This document shows, in pieces, positions 10,885 to 25,800 of a stretch of DNA of 64,000 bases (position 1 is the first letter of the stretch; every line of letters starts with the position of its first letter). The position numbers were made by a program, and so were the translations under genes. The notes under the pieces are model-generated. The model saw only the letters and a list, made by a program, of their open reading frames with translations. It was not told the DNA's origin and searched no databases. The DNA comes from Mytilus californianus (taxonomy: Eukaryota; Mollusca; Bivalvia; Mytilida; Mytilidae): NCBI RefSeq assembly GCF_021869535.1, contig NW_026262659.1, positions 7,750,001 to 7,814,000 on the forward strand, in the 5' to 3' direction.

Positions 10885-13800
10885 GTAAGGATACAGTACA
10901 ATGAACTAAACACTATAGAAATTTCTTGATTTTTTCACTATATGCTTCATATTTTTGTATGTAAGAATTCAGTACAACGGGTTGACGTTTAACACAACCA
11001 TTTCCTTGATAGATACATCCATAAATGACGTATACAAACATAACGAAACATACCTACCTCGTACTAGTATTGGTATATCTATACATCTGCGTTTTTTTAA
11101 TAAAAGTTGTACCGGAGGTCGGTATCTAATCTGCAATGCATCAAAACATTTATCAAATTAAAAATCACAAGAAAATACGTTTTATCGACGATAAATACAT
11201 TTATTTCTGATTATACCAAATGCGTAAACATTGGTAATAACTACTGTAATTTTGCGATCTTTTTATTATGCAAAATCTTTGACGGGATTGTTTTCGCTAA
11301 AAATGAAATCTCGCTTTTTAAATTTTAATAGCAATATTTGCGTACAGATTTTTAGGAAATTGTATAATTCATCTCGAATTTAGGGCCATTGTTCAACATA
11401 CGCAATAAAAAATGAACGAAAAAACTAATAAATACAGTAATTTGCTTCTTGAGTGCCCTGAATGCATCGCGCTTCTATCATATTTTTACCATTTTACAAT
11501 TTTATCCATTAAATTTATGTGTTCAGTAATGATAAATGACTTTTTCTCTAACAAAAATTATGTATTTTAATTTTTGTCAATTTCTTAAAGTAAATCTTTG
11601 CAGTACTTTGGTATGGGTATTTGTTTCAATAATTGAGATCATACAAAGTGAAAGCATTTTATGGTTCGGGGACTTTTTAAAATGTCAGTTACAAAACTAA
11701 AAATAAAAACCTGTACAAAGTTGTTTTAAATCTTTTTAGTATTCTACCCATAGCTAGACCGGCCCGTGACGTTTGCGATTTTTGATAGGAAATTTGTGCT
11801 TTTTTTAACGGACATTTGCGCTAAAAATTTTAGATCATTTGCGCTTTTTGATAGGAAATTTGCGATTTTTATAACGGACATTTGCGCTTAAAATTTTAGG
11901 ACATTTGCGCTTTTTAAAAAAGGACATTTGCGCTTTATCAACTTAAGATTTGAGTTGTCATGATTAATCATTAAATATCAAAAACACAATATATTCATAT
12001 ATTTATATACAGCTAAAAGACTTAATCTTTCGACATAATGCTTGTGTCAGATGAAAATCTCAACACTTCAAGAGGGCGGATAGAAGTAAACTCCTTATAA
12101 CAACCATGACTCTTTCTAAAAGTCAACATGAAACAGCAGATGGTTAAAAAAACTAATTTCGATCTTCACAAATTGAAACAAGCTTAGATTACTATGCTGG
12201 TATAGTTCCTCGGACTTTCCGTGCAATATAAATGTATATAATAATATATAATGGACTCAAGAGAAATATAGTTTCCATTTGTAAATGCACGAATTGTTTT
12301 AAGCTGCTCCAAGCATATAGGGCAAAATTTAAATGTTCCATCCATAAAAATTTCTTTTTCGTTTCTCTGTCGTTTACCAAAATAATGGTTTTTTTTAATG
12401 ATTTTGTTGTTTGCACGGGAGAACTTTCAAAAGAATGTGTGAACATCTTTCAATTGGTTACAGCTGATTTCATTGAGTGTGTAGGAAAAGGTAATATCTT
12501 TGGTTAGCTTGCTTGCTAGCTGAACCGTGAAGTCATTATTAGGTTAGGTAAACCACCCTCCTATATGAGTAGACTAATCCCACAGATAACCAATTCTATC
12601 AGTCTGTCGGACTAGTCTAATCATAAAGGAGGGTAGCTTACTTAACCTAATAATGACTTCACGGTTCAGCTAGCAAGCAAGTTAACCAAAGATATTACCT
12701 TTTCCTACACACTCAATGAAATCGGCTGTAAGATTATTGGTAAACTATCATAGGTAAAAACACAAATGTTCGGTCAGTTTAATTCAGGTATATCAAAGTT
12801 TAAAGCGCAAATGTCCATAGTATTTGAGAGCAAATGTCCTTTTGTGTTACAGGTAAAAAAAGCGAAACGTCCTGCGCCCAGCTAGACAAAACAAAATCAA
12901 TTCTTATATTGGTGCATGTCACTGGAACATCCAGTACACCATCGTTAATAAAATTCATGCTAAATACTATAATTACCAGTTGTATACTGTCAATTACCAT
13001 TTACCATTTGCTGACCGTTTATTGCTACCTACATATTGTATAAGATTGAGAATGGAAATGGGGAATGTGTCAAAGAGACAACAACCCGACCATAGAACAG
13101 ACAACAGCAGAAGGTCACCAACAGGTCTTCAATGCAGCGAGAAATTCCCGCACCCGGAGGCGTCCTTCAGCTGGCCCCATGTATAGGCTACATGTGTTGG
13201 ATTTGAGTTATGAAACAATGAATTTGAATATTTGCATGCTGTCATGCTATACAAATTCTATTGATTTATATTCTATCTTAGGAGAAGACGGTTTTAGTTG
13301 GAAAACATTATATCTAATCGTTTTTGCGATATCTTACAATAAAATATGTTTAAACTATTGTATAGGTTATAAGAAGGTATCAGATTAGCTTACGTATAAT
13401 ATATAAAAGACTCCTGCATATATTTTTACATGGAACTATCTAAACACAGAAACATGACTTTGCACAGAGTTGTTGCATAGGACAATTCACACGTTTGGGA
13501 TTCTGAATAAGTCTCTCATACCCAATAAAAAGCATGGTATTGGCTAGATATTGGCAACAGTAACAAAAACCTACCATAATATTAATTCGATTGTCCCAAG
13601 AGATCCATGGAAAGGTCGAAAATATCTTAAATAATCAGTCATTAAAGAACCAAGTAAAAAGGGCATGATGTCAGTGTGTTTTGTTTTATCAGTCTTTATA
13701 TTCACACATAAAAGATATTTGAAGGTCAGAAGTACGATTTAAACTTTTTTTTTGTATTATGTTTACTGTGAAAATCTTCTTTTTTTAAGTACAGTATTTT

Positions 13801-16800
13801 ATGATGTTATAAAAATAATAATACTTTTAGGTAAAAGAATTACCAGACGATGAGAGATTCTCGTTTGATTATCAAGTAAGTTAAATCAAACAAATGTCTA
13901 CATATTGCATATAATCATGTACCATAGCCGCGGAACGATGAAGGACAATTGCAAGTTGGTACAAGAAACTAAAAAGCCGGAGCGGTGGAGCGCAATTGCA
14001 AGTCGGTGCAAGACATTTAAATACTTAAAAATATAAAATCTAGTGAAATACACTTATTTCTAAAATATCTACCGCTGACAATTTTTTGCTTGCGTTGTCA
14101 AAAAAACATTTACAATCACACAAATAATTCAGGTTTCGGAAGTTTTGATAGTTTAAAAGAGTATCCTGGAACGGATATTGGCTAAAAACTACACAGAAGA
14201 GAGAGAAGGTAGAGTTTGAGTCTGAGGATGGTCTAGTAAATAAATAAAACTATAGTCGTAAGCCTTTGTGAATTAATTTCTATTTATGGTATAATACCTT
14301 GGTTGACGGGTTACGTGGGTCCGAGAAAACCACGAATTTCTACGTTTCAACGAAAAAAGAATACGACTTCATGGGGGTTTGAACGGAAACAATTTTTTTC
14401 ATTAACATGCAACTAACCGAGATCAAGGTGAATATAAACCTGAAAATCACGAATAAGGGTCATTTAATATCATTTTGTTGCGGAAATGGACTAGAACATC
14501 TTTTTAAAGTATATTTCCCATGATTTTCCTTTTTTCACATCCATAGAACTTGACATACATCAAAATAACTGAACATACAATATACATGGAGAGTATTAGT
14601 CGAATATTTGTTTTTCAGAAGACATCATGCTTATTTTGACAAGCTTTCATTTTAACACGGATTTATGAATTATTAACGAAAAGTAGCAGTAGATAAGATT
14701 GACTAGTCAAACATCAAAAGAATATATTAATGCTCACACACTTTTAAAAGTACTTTTCTTTTCTCAAAGATTGTATTTAATATTTGCAGTTTAAATTATA
14801 AAACTTTGAAAAATACATAAAAGTAAAACCTGTTTTGTATTTAACAAGGAAATATCATTCAATTCAAGCATATCACAAAATAAGTTTTAATAATCTTATT
14901 TTAGTATAGATATGTATATTTTGTTGCCATTTTAAATCTTATTAGTAAAAGATCAGGGTCCTGATTTTCGAAAGTGTCTTAGGACTAAAACATGTTCTGA
15001 GATGGTCTCAAGACAAATCTTAGTCCTGTGAGGCGTTTTAGAAATTAGCTTTATTTCAGTTAAATTCTAAAATTATTCAAAAAGTTAGGACACCAAAATA
15101 CATGTCTGAAGATGGTCTCAGGATTGTCAGAAATGTTTTTGTATCGTCCATACTACATTTATTTTGCCAACTGTCAGTCTTTTCATGCTTACAGGTATTA
15201 TTTGACTATTCTTTGTATTGAAAATAAGAATTTTATTACTGCCAACGGCAATTTATGAAATATAAATTGTCCTTTAAATGTATTTTCCTGAAATTATCAT
15301 GTAATGCGCACATGTCTTAAGATAATACAATGTAATAACCATTATATATAGTGTTTAGTGTTGTTATTAATTAAGTTAGATATATTGTTTTAATGTAGAA
15401 GACGAACGAATGCCTTAAAATAGATGGTAAATATAACTTAGAATTGTCATAATACCATCCTGATTAGGTGTAGCATAAGACAGCTTTGATTTCAAGTCTA
15501 AGACCTATCGTATGATGTCCTATGATAGTCCAAACGATTCTAAAGACATGTCTTACGATACTTCGAAAACCAGGTTCTAAGGTTACAAGGCAAATACATT
15601 GATAAGAAACGAAATGAACAATCGAAAGACATTTAGAAGTCAGTGTACGAACTTAAACAAAAGGCAAGTGTCAAATAACATATAGTTGCTTCAATCCTCA
15701 TCATTTGGACTCTGTTGGATAGTTGTTTCATTGGCAATCATACTACAATTCCTATTTTTTTAAATCTAAAAACATGAATTCATTTTAATGGCATGGTCTA
15801 ACACATTTTTTTTTAAATAAGACTAAAAACTAAAGTTTGATTTGAGAAATGATATTAACATGTGGCGAGGTTGTCGTACATTAATAGTACTTTTATTCAA
15901 ATTTGAAACACAAGTGCTATCACATGCAGAACGAACCACCTGAACATGTAAAATTACTAAGATAAGATTAATAAACCTCTTAGACTCCAATTATCCAAGA
16001 ATGAACCAGATTTCCTAAGGGAATAACATCACGGGTAGTAACGTCGTCATATCGAGGAGTGTTTAGTACAGTGATTTTGTCATAGTTTGGTTAAGTTGGT
16101 CATGGTTCGGTTAGTTGACTTCCCAGAACGATTGCCTCAGTTCTTTTCAACTAAGCAAATAAAAAGAAAATAAGAAGTTTGAATCTATATGGTAAGTCAA
16201 ACGAACTACATTAAAATTATTGTTTTTTAAGAAATTAACGCAGGATAAGCAAAATATCGATATTGATATGGTTTGGTTAATTGATTGACATGGTTCAGTT
16301 AAGTGTCTAGAAATTAGTCATGGTTTTGAACAAATTTGTCATGGTTTAGATCCAAATAAATACATATTTGTTTCACCTTAATATTGTTAGTTTGTTTGAA
16401 GGCGTTTGTAAAAAAGATGGAGTTACAATTTACTAATTAACTAAAACGAAAAGAAGCTTTTATAACAAAATTTGATGGGCGTGATAGGCAAACCGTAAGT
16501 TAGACATTTTTACTTTTCATGTGTTTCCTAAGATAGAATTAATATAGCCACTGCTCTTTGAAACTTGCTTTCGGTAAAAAAAAATTACAAAAACAGAAAA
16601 CGTTGCTCCTGTTTCATATAGAATGTTTTCTTCGTATGTCAATGATGGACGCGGTCGGGGATTTACAGATATCGTGAGCGACATCACTTGTCAAATGAAT
16701 AAAGACGTCTATTTAAGTTGCAAAACGTAGCATCTAGTCATTTTTTTCTACATTGTAATCTATTAAACTATACATCTGTTGTTTTATTTTGAACCAGATT

Positions 16801-19800
16801 ATGTCAATGATGAATAAAAGGAGATGTGGGGGTTATACGCCTATGATACAGTAACCCAGCAACAAAACTAAGCAAACGATATCGAGAGGGCACCATGCAG
16901 TCTTCAACAAAAGACAACTGTCTATACAATAGTCAATCTCTTAATCGCCCCAAGTCTATAAAGTTTTGAATAAATTAAACACAAACAATCAAAATGGTTA
17001 AGGACAAACATAAGACTAAGGTGCACAAGTCCCCCTCATAGTCCTTATTTCGTGAATATCTAAAACAAAATTGACTTACTTTTGTGACTCGTCGATAGTT
17101 CCCGCATCGAAACATTTGGAAGTCTAAAAAAAGATTAAGTTGAAGAGCAATCAAAATTACCAAATATTCCATAAAGTTGTGCATTGGAGCAGAAAAACAT
17201 TTTATTAGCGGTAAATGTACATAACATGACTGCATGAATGATATTTATTGTCAGTGGATAAGTGTTGACTATTTGGCTCGTAATTCCTCGTGACGAAACG
17301 TGAAACAACAAAAACTAATCAGCCACAGTTTTGACCTAACGTAGAAAGTCGTGATATGTTAACATGGACAACAGTTAAAACTTTTTTTTAAATAAACTAT
17401 AAATGAAATTAAGTTGAAATAGTACCTCAGATTTTCGAAGAACTTAACAAGTTGTAAATTACTTACAATGTTCCGAATTTAAATATGTGAAAGATCACAA
17501 TTTAGAAGTAGAATAAGGTCGATATAATGTCCATTTTTATCAATTATATTTACGAATGAATAAAAACTGTTATGTTTTTTGTCATATTGTATAAATGTAT
17601 TGTGTAGTATCGCTTAATATTCCAAGATACACGTTATATAAAGATAGCCTGTAATGCAGTGGCTGCCAATTGTTACTGTATATCATGTTTGTTTTTCGTT
17701 TGTTGTTTTGAACATAAATCCGGCATTTGGTGTTCTCATTTGAATTATTTTACATTTAATATTGTCGGGGTCTTTTATAGCTTGCTATGCGGTATGGGTT
17801 TTGCTCATTGTTGAAGACCGTAAGGTGACCTAAAGTTGCTAACATTTACGTCATTTGGACTCGGGTGGATAGTTGTCTCATCGGCAATCATGCCGCATCT
17901 ACTTATTGTATATTACTTCTGAGGTCCTTTTTATCTTATTCCAAATGAAACAATTTTTAAAGAAAATTACAATTGAAACGCGTTAATATATTATCCTCGT
18001 GATTTCTTTATACATGCTTATTCTTAATGCTAATATCTTAACTTTTACTGTTAATGACTTATTTTTGAGAGCGATTTATTTTTCGCGAGTAGAAAATCAG
18101 CGTAAATATGTGAAACTTAGATCTATTCGTATATGAACAAAACAACAACATTAGAAAATAGCGACAATATATTGCCGTGAAATAGGGTAGTGTTATGCAG
18201 GAAAAGGGGGGAGGGATCGCTGCTCTTCGAATTGTCACCCCTTTCCCTCTAAAACGTTAATATTAAACTAAACAACGGGGGACGTACATCTTTTGCTTGG
18301 GACTATTAAGGTCTTCGTGCATTTGGGGATTCAAGCTTCTTTCGTGGATCTGGGGAATACTAGCTCACTCATTTCCGATCTATGTAATACCTTTTGTGGG
18401 TGTGCCCATCTTCTCGGACACTTATACTTTCGAGACCTGGCGCTGGTGAATAAAATACAATGTTGTTTTAATTGTTTATTCCAAAACAGCAATCTAAATT
18501 GAAGTGTGATCTGTGATGTGGGGAGTTTGCGGTCTTCCCTTTTTAAACCCAACATCACGTGTTGATCGGAACTATTTTATTCACCTATGAAATTTCAGCG
18601 TCAATTTTGAATTTTCTTAAGTAAAAGATTTATATGATTGACATATATTTTATTTAGTTATGTAAAAGCAATTAAAGGATTATCAAAATCTTTACTTAAT
18701 TTACAGGGTTATTTTAGTGGACAATAGAAACACTTTAGTATTCTTTTCCTACGGCAAAATACATACATTTTTATTCTTTTAAAATATAACAGTTTATTTA
18801 CTTGATTTCTCAACTTCACATTAAAAGCTAAGACCAAAAGAACTCTAGAAATTAGATTTACTTATGTTTAACCTGATTAAAAGACGAAATTATTTATTAC
18901 TTAATCTTACGTCACCTATTCTGTCTCAAAACTTTAGCAATGCAAAATATTTTAAATATAATATTTCAATTTTATTTATTCATTTATTTATCTTAGTTTA
19001 CTTTATTTTACTTTCATTTTCCAGCATACAATTTTCCATCATTAAAGTAGAATAGGTTAAACGCGAAAAAACGTATCCTCGAAAATAAGTTTTTTTTTTA
19101 CAGTATTTCAATAGCTGTATAATGTATATTTACTTTTATCGTTTTCATTCGTACACGGTAGGAATCACTGAACTGAACCATGTCGAACATGAACTAAACC
19201 ATGACACTACTGCACCAAACCATTACACTGAATTGTCAGTAATCTTAAATTATGTGCAAAAGTAGCTATTTTTTTTCGGAAAAATTTATGGTAATTGGAT
19301 ATTATAACGAAATATGTGATGTACAAGACAGTAAACAAATCTTTTTTTTATTGTTGGTAAATGAGTAAGCAACTTTTAAATTTTCTCATACTCAAGCATT
19401 ATTCTGTGTGAAATTATTAAGAATATGATACAAATTTGAATTAACTTACAAACTAGCTATAAACAAAGATAATTGCCAGCTAGAATTCATGCTCAGATGT
19501 TCCTTTAGCAAAAAACCAGAATGTTTATATTGTGTCATTGTTTATCATTAAAAACACTTAACACAATCATGTCTAACTTAACCAAACTATGACAAAATCA
19601 CTGTACTAAACGCTCCTTGATATGACGACGTTACTACTCGTGATGTTATTCCCTTAGGAATTTATTAATCTTATTTTATTAATTTTACATATGAATAAGG
19701 GTATAGATATTATATAATTACATCTATAAAGCTGAGTACAATATGTTGCACGTGGCTTTTAGAAGAAACAAGATGATTGAGATGATTCTCTTGCTCCTTC

Positions 19801-22800
19801 TTATGGCGTGTACATGTTCAGGTGGTTCGTTCTGCATGTGATAGGACTTGTGTTTCAAATTTGAATAAAAGTACTATTAATGTACAACCTCGCTACATGT
19901 TAATATCATTTCTCAAATCAAACTTTAGTTTTTAGTCTTATTTAAAAAAAATGTGTTAGACCGTGCCATTAAAATGAATTCATGTTTTTAGATTTAAAAA
20001 AATAGGAATTGTAGTATGATTGCCAGTGAAACAACCATCCAACAGACCAACAGAGTTCAAATGATGAGAATTTAAGCAACTATATGTTGTTTGACACTTG
20101 CCTTTCGTTTAAGTTCGTACACTGACTTCTAAATGTCTTTCGATTATTCATTTCGTTTCTTATCTATGTATTTGACTTGTAACCTTAGAGCTTGGGTTTC
20201 GAAGTATCGTAAGACATGTCTTTAGACTCGTTTGGACTATCATAGGACATCATACGATAGGTCTTAGACTTGAAATCAAAGCTGTCTTATGCTACACCTA
20301 ATCAGAATGGTATTATGACAATTCTAAGTTGCTGTGCATGTACTGATTTTGTGTCACGAATGGATACCCTTTATCCATTCTTTTCTATTGTTAGTTGCTT
20401 GAATAATGTTAACACTGCTTTTTTATGTAAAAGTTCAACATTGGTCTGAAAAGCAAAATTTACAAGGAAGAAAGTCAGAGATTGGTGATGGCCAGCGGTG
20501 TCGAGTGGAAGGATGTCGAAGACGTAAAGTCTGTGTATACTCCTGTGTTTGGAGTCCCAGAGGTAATTACTACCTATAGTTGTAATATTGCCTGCTGCTT
20601 TCGCTTTGTAAAAACAATGTGATGAAATTCTAGATATATCTATATATAGCGCAGACTCACAAATGTATATATTAATGGTTTTGGCTGTTACAGTTTACCC
20701 CTCCCACCACGTAAATCCACATGTATCGTATCCTATGTACAACCACTATATCTGGTTTGCTGTGTGAAAATTGAATTTGAAAAAAAAAACAGACAACAGA
20801 AATGTTTCTAATTCTAAAGCATCATAAGAAGAATTAATGCTTTAGAGCTTGGGAAAATGTTAAAAACTAAAATTAGATGTAAATTCAGCGAACTTTCACG
20901 ATTGATCTTGACGCATTGATGTCATGTCGAAACATGACGTCATATGAATGAAAACTCCTCAGCTGAAGGTTATTCCGTTACTTGTACGCTTCAAATTTAG
21001 ATACGATCTCTTTAAAATCAAATTTTTGATAATAGCATTGGTTAATTTGCTATTCTACTGCATTAATCGCACATTTTTAGATTTCAGCAAGTCAATATAG
21101 CGGCTCACTCCCTAGATAGAAGCCTACAAAAGAAATGTTTAATTAAGAATTGCACATTTTTGGGTTGAAAATTACAAGGATTGAAAACATTTTTCTACTG
21201 TTTTTTTAAGTTTAAGAACAATTCATGCAAGCTATCTATCTGTTGGAAATTTTAAGCTTTATCTTGCAGGGAGTAAAATAGAACAGCCTCCCACACGGCA
21301 CACTTGTGTTCCCTTCAGTTTTGTAAATTGCTGTGTTTGTCCTTTTAGAGTCGTAATAAATCATGCAAGCCATAGATTTGGTATCATTTTGACATGGCAT
21401 GGGCCATTATTTTCGCTAATTTTATCCCTCGCTTATATTTGGGATAAAGTTCTAATATAACGACCTACGCCATGTGAAAATATCCAACAAATCTATGGCT
21501 TGAAATAATTATTTCTTAAATGATATATGTAAATGAAAACATGATAACGGTGCGTACACTACAGGATTCTGGAAAAACATATTTATTAAGGTAATAATTA
21601 ATCTTAAATAACTCATTCTATATAATATGTTAAAACACAAATGTTGTGATTGATAACGGTGATAGTGCGTGTATAAAAGATACATACATACACAATAGAA
21701 ATTAATTTACACATACACATTACACGTGCACAATTTTGGCTCAGATTTTTTTGTATTTTTTTGTTTGAATTTTTATGTCAGTTGTGTTGTATGTCTGATG
21801 TAAGTTTACACAGAAAGGGCTGCTAGATCCCAATTATTGTCATATTAACCAATGATGTCTGCAAGGGTTGCTCATCCAATTTTGTCAATATAACGGAACT
21901 ATAAACAACTGTCCTACCATGGGAGGTTTAGCTAGCGATAAAACCACATTTAACCCATCATTTACTTCGGAAAATGCCTGTATCAAGTCAGGAAAATGAC
22001 AGTTGTTTTCCATTCGTTCCGATGGATAATATAGTCGACCGTTTGATTTTGTCAGGTTTTATGCCCCTTTTGAATTTACATTGGAGTTTGGAGTTCGTTT
22101 TTTTTGTTAATACTTTTTTCAATGAAATTCATGACCCAAACAATTTTTTTACAGTGTGACAACAATCCTACCCCTCCCCTGAGTTGCCTTTGTGCTTTGA
22201 TAGGGAATGGAAAAAATAAAAAGTACTAATAAAGATTGTTATTACAATCAAAGAAATACACAGTAAGAATAAAATATATTTACATGGTAATTGTTTTGTA
22301 AACAGGGTTCAAAAACCTTCAACGATGATGCTAGCTTTGGACGTCGGAGGTTGAACGGTTTAAATCCTTCAATATTGAATCTCTGTACCAAAATTCCTAA
22401 AAGGTAAGTGTTTAGTATATTCAATATTTAATTTACATTAATCATACGCTTTGATACAAGAGGGACGAAAGATACCAGAGGGACAGTCAAACTCATAGAT
22501 CGAAAACAAACTGACAACGCCATGGCCAAAAATAAAAAGACAAACAGACAAATAATAGTACAGATGACAAAACATAGAAAACTAAAGACTAAGCAACACG
22601 AACCCCACCAAAAAATGGGGGTGATCTCAGGTGCTCCGGAAGGGTTAGCAGATCCACGGGATACGCTATTATACATTAAAGGTAAATATGAGTGAAATGG
22701 AATTTTATGTATTGATGTGTAAACTTTGTAGACAAAAACAAAACTTTACGATAAAAGAGATGAATTCAGCTTCCCAATTGTGAACTTTCCATTTCTCTGT

Positions 22801-25800
22801 AGCAACATTCCAGCAGCGCCTGGATACGGAGTATATATCTCCCAATTGATACGATATTCCCGGGCTTGTGTTTCCTATCATGACTTCCTTGATAGAGGAT
22901 TGCTGTTCACAAGGAAGCTATTAAACCAAGAGTTCCAAATGGTGAAGTTGAAGTCATCCCTTCGTAAATTTTACGGACGCCATCACGAGTTGGTTGACCG
23001 TTATGGAATAACCGTTTCACAGATGATATCGGATATGTTCCTTATGTCGTAACTACAATACCCTCCCATTTTCACGAATGTGACTTACCGAATTAGACTA
23101 TTTACCGGATTTGTAATAACATAAGTAACACGACGGGTGCCACATGTGGAGCAGGATCTGCTTACCCTTCCGGAGCACCTGAGATCACCCCCAGTTTTTG
23201 GTGGGGTTCGTGTTGCTTAGTCTTTGGTTTTCTATGATGTGTCATCTGTACTATTATTTGTCTGTTTGTCTTTTTATTTTTGGCCATGGCGTTGTCAGTT
23301 TGTTTTCGATCTATGAGTTTGATTGTCCCTCTGGTATCTTTCGTCCCTCTTTTACAACAAAAAGTTTGTACATGAACTTGCATATCAGCAAACTCCGTCA
23401 GAAAACATTTACTTTATAATTTAAATAAAATCCACTAAAAATACGTTTGGATATATGTCATCGATATCGGGAAAATATCATTGTCAAATTCGAACTAATC
23501 TTTTATTCATTCTAATTTACTAATGAACTGTCATAATCAACCCAATGCCCATAATAACGCAAAATCTCGCGGTAATCGTTAGTACCAGGGCGAGACTAAA
23601 CGTAAATTCAAATACGGAACGGATAATTTGAATCTTCGGTATTGCTTATGATCTGTCATAATCAACTCATTTTTATATTTAAACATTGGCGCAAACATGA
23701 AATCATGAATTTTGGTTTTCTGTTAACCAATAATATTACTTACTCAGTTAATGTTACTTATTATCGTTGAATAATTTCATTTTATCTTTGTATTTCATAG
23801 TTTTGGAGTGACTGAAATAATGATCAAACCGTTTCTAGAAGGCAAGACAATGAAACAAGCCATGGACGATAAAAGGCTGTTTATTATAGACATGGCAATA
23901 TTGGAAGGCTGTCCAACTATGGGGGAAAACATTGTAAGAAGTAGTTATAAATCTTTATTGTGTTGCATTTATAACAGTCGATACAAAGTTATCCTTAGTA
24001 TCTTTTGGCAATATTTTTTATATAATTAATCCATGCAACACTTTTACATATTTCGTTACACCAGATCTAACGCATGACAAAGTATTCCAAATTACAAGCT
24101 TTAACCATACGCAAAAAGTGGGTGCAAAATCTAAAGTAGAATATGACTACTTTTCTGAAGCACCAGATCTCACAAATGAAAATTTGGGTCGTTCTATACC
24201 TAGTTTATCAATTTTGTCTGCTTTTTAAGCTAGTATAATTTCTAGTTGGAATTTGTACGTTATTCTTTGTTTTGTTTTGGAGGTGTCATTGTTTCATAGT
24301 ATCATTTTTTATTTGTCTAATTTGTAAAAGATTTTTATATTTCGTAGTTGTGGTTCTATATGATAACGCAATAGGCAAAATATAATTTATACAATATAAG
24401 ATTTGCCATAACAATTATACTACGAAAACATTTTGCAAACGTTAGCTCCATATTAGAACGTCGAACTAATATTGTTAACAAAACATCTTCAATGTGTTCG
24501 ACGTCTTGTAGATTCATGCATAGTAATCACGCATATAAACCATTGTAATTTTTCTATTGTCAACGACAGACGTTTCTCGCTTTTTCATAAAATATGTTAC
24601 TTTGAAACTAAAAGACTGGTCTATTTGTTAGAATAAACAATGCAGGGATTTGGAGTCCAACGTGTGAGAGAAAATGTACATAAGAACATCTGCACCACTT
24701 TCGAAGCCATAAAAAGATCAATAGTTTAGTTTTAACAACATCTAAATAAACGCATTCGTAATATATTTTGAATGAAAGTTCAGCCTTAGATATTTGAACA
24801 CTAGACAAACAAAAATACACAGCATATTCCCGTGGTCGAAGTAATGTACTTCTGTAAGTTTTAGCGATTTGTAAATATCTTCAAAAACGACTGAAGTAAT
24901 CTTGTAATTTGTCAATTCAGTTCAATTCAATTAATACAGTTCAATTCCCTCTCATGAAATTGTAACAATATAAAAAAAAAGAGATGTTGTACGGTTTTAC
25001 AATGAGACAACTATCCACCAGAGTTCAAATGAAGTTGATATAAGCAATTATAGGTCAACTTACGGCTTTCAGCAAGGAGAAAAACCCATACCGTATAGTA
25101 TGCTATGAAAGACCCCGGCTTTTAACGATGCATGTTTTGTCAGTCCGTTTTTGAATTCAAATTATTAGATCTTTCTCGTTGCCATTAGCTACTCTCTTAT
25201 ATAACTTCACGTTCCGCTATATAGATGATGTTTATCACTAAATAATTTTTAGGAATTTTTGGTCCTCAATGCTCTTCAACTTTGTACTTGTTTGGCTTTA
25301 TAACTATTTTGATCTGAGCGTCACTGATGAGTCTTATGTAGACGAAACGCGCGTCTGGCGTATTAAATTATAATCCTGGTACCTTTGATAACTAATTAAA
25401 GTTTGGTGACTGTGTTAAACACATCTATCCAAATAAAGGATACAATAGATACAAACATATCTAAAAATATTGAACACGATTACTGAAGATTTAGTTTTTA
25501 TTTCTTACAGATGACAACTCCTTTTGCTCTATTTTATTTTAACGATGCCAAATGTCTTATGCCAATAGCCATACAGCTATTTCAGAAAAAAGGACCAAGT
25601 AATCCGGTAAGTGGTGGATACTTTATCTATAACCTACATTTGTGTCAGATTATTCTCCTGCTTTACAAACAAATAAACGTGACCATCAAATCAAAAGCAT
25701 GTTTACACGACTGATACTTTCAAATGTATTCAGACCAGCATCCTACTGACTTACAAACAAAATGTATAGGATCAAAGTTTTCTTACTACAAGTGGTCCTG

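Noticed and set aside
10955-11328. Frames directly after lipoxygenase exon 1
   Set aside because: They lie in intron 1 after a clear GTAAGG donor. The apparent continuation of the exon frame ends in a few codons and does not match the family.
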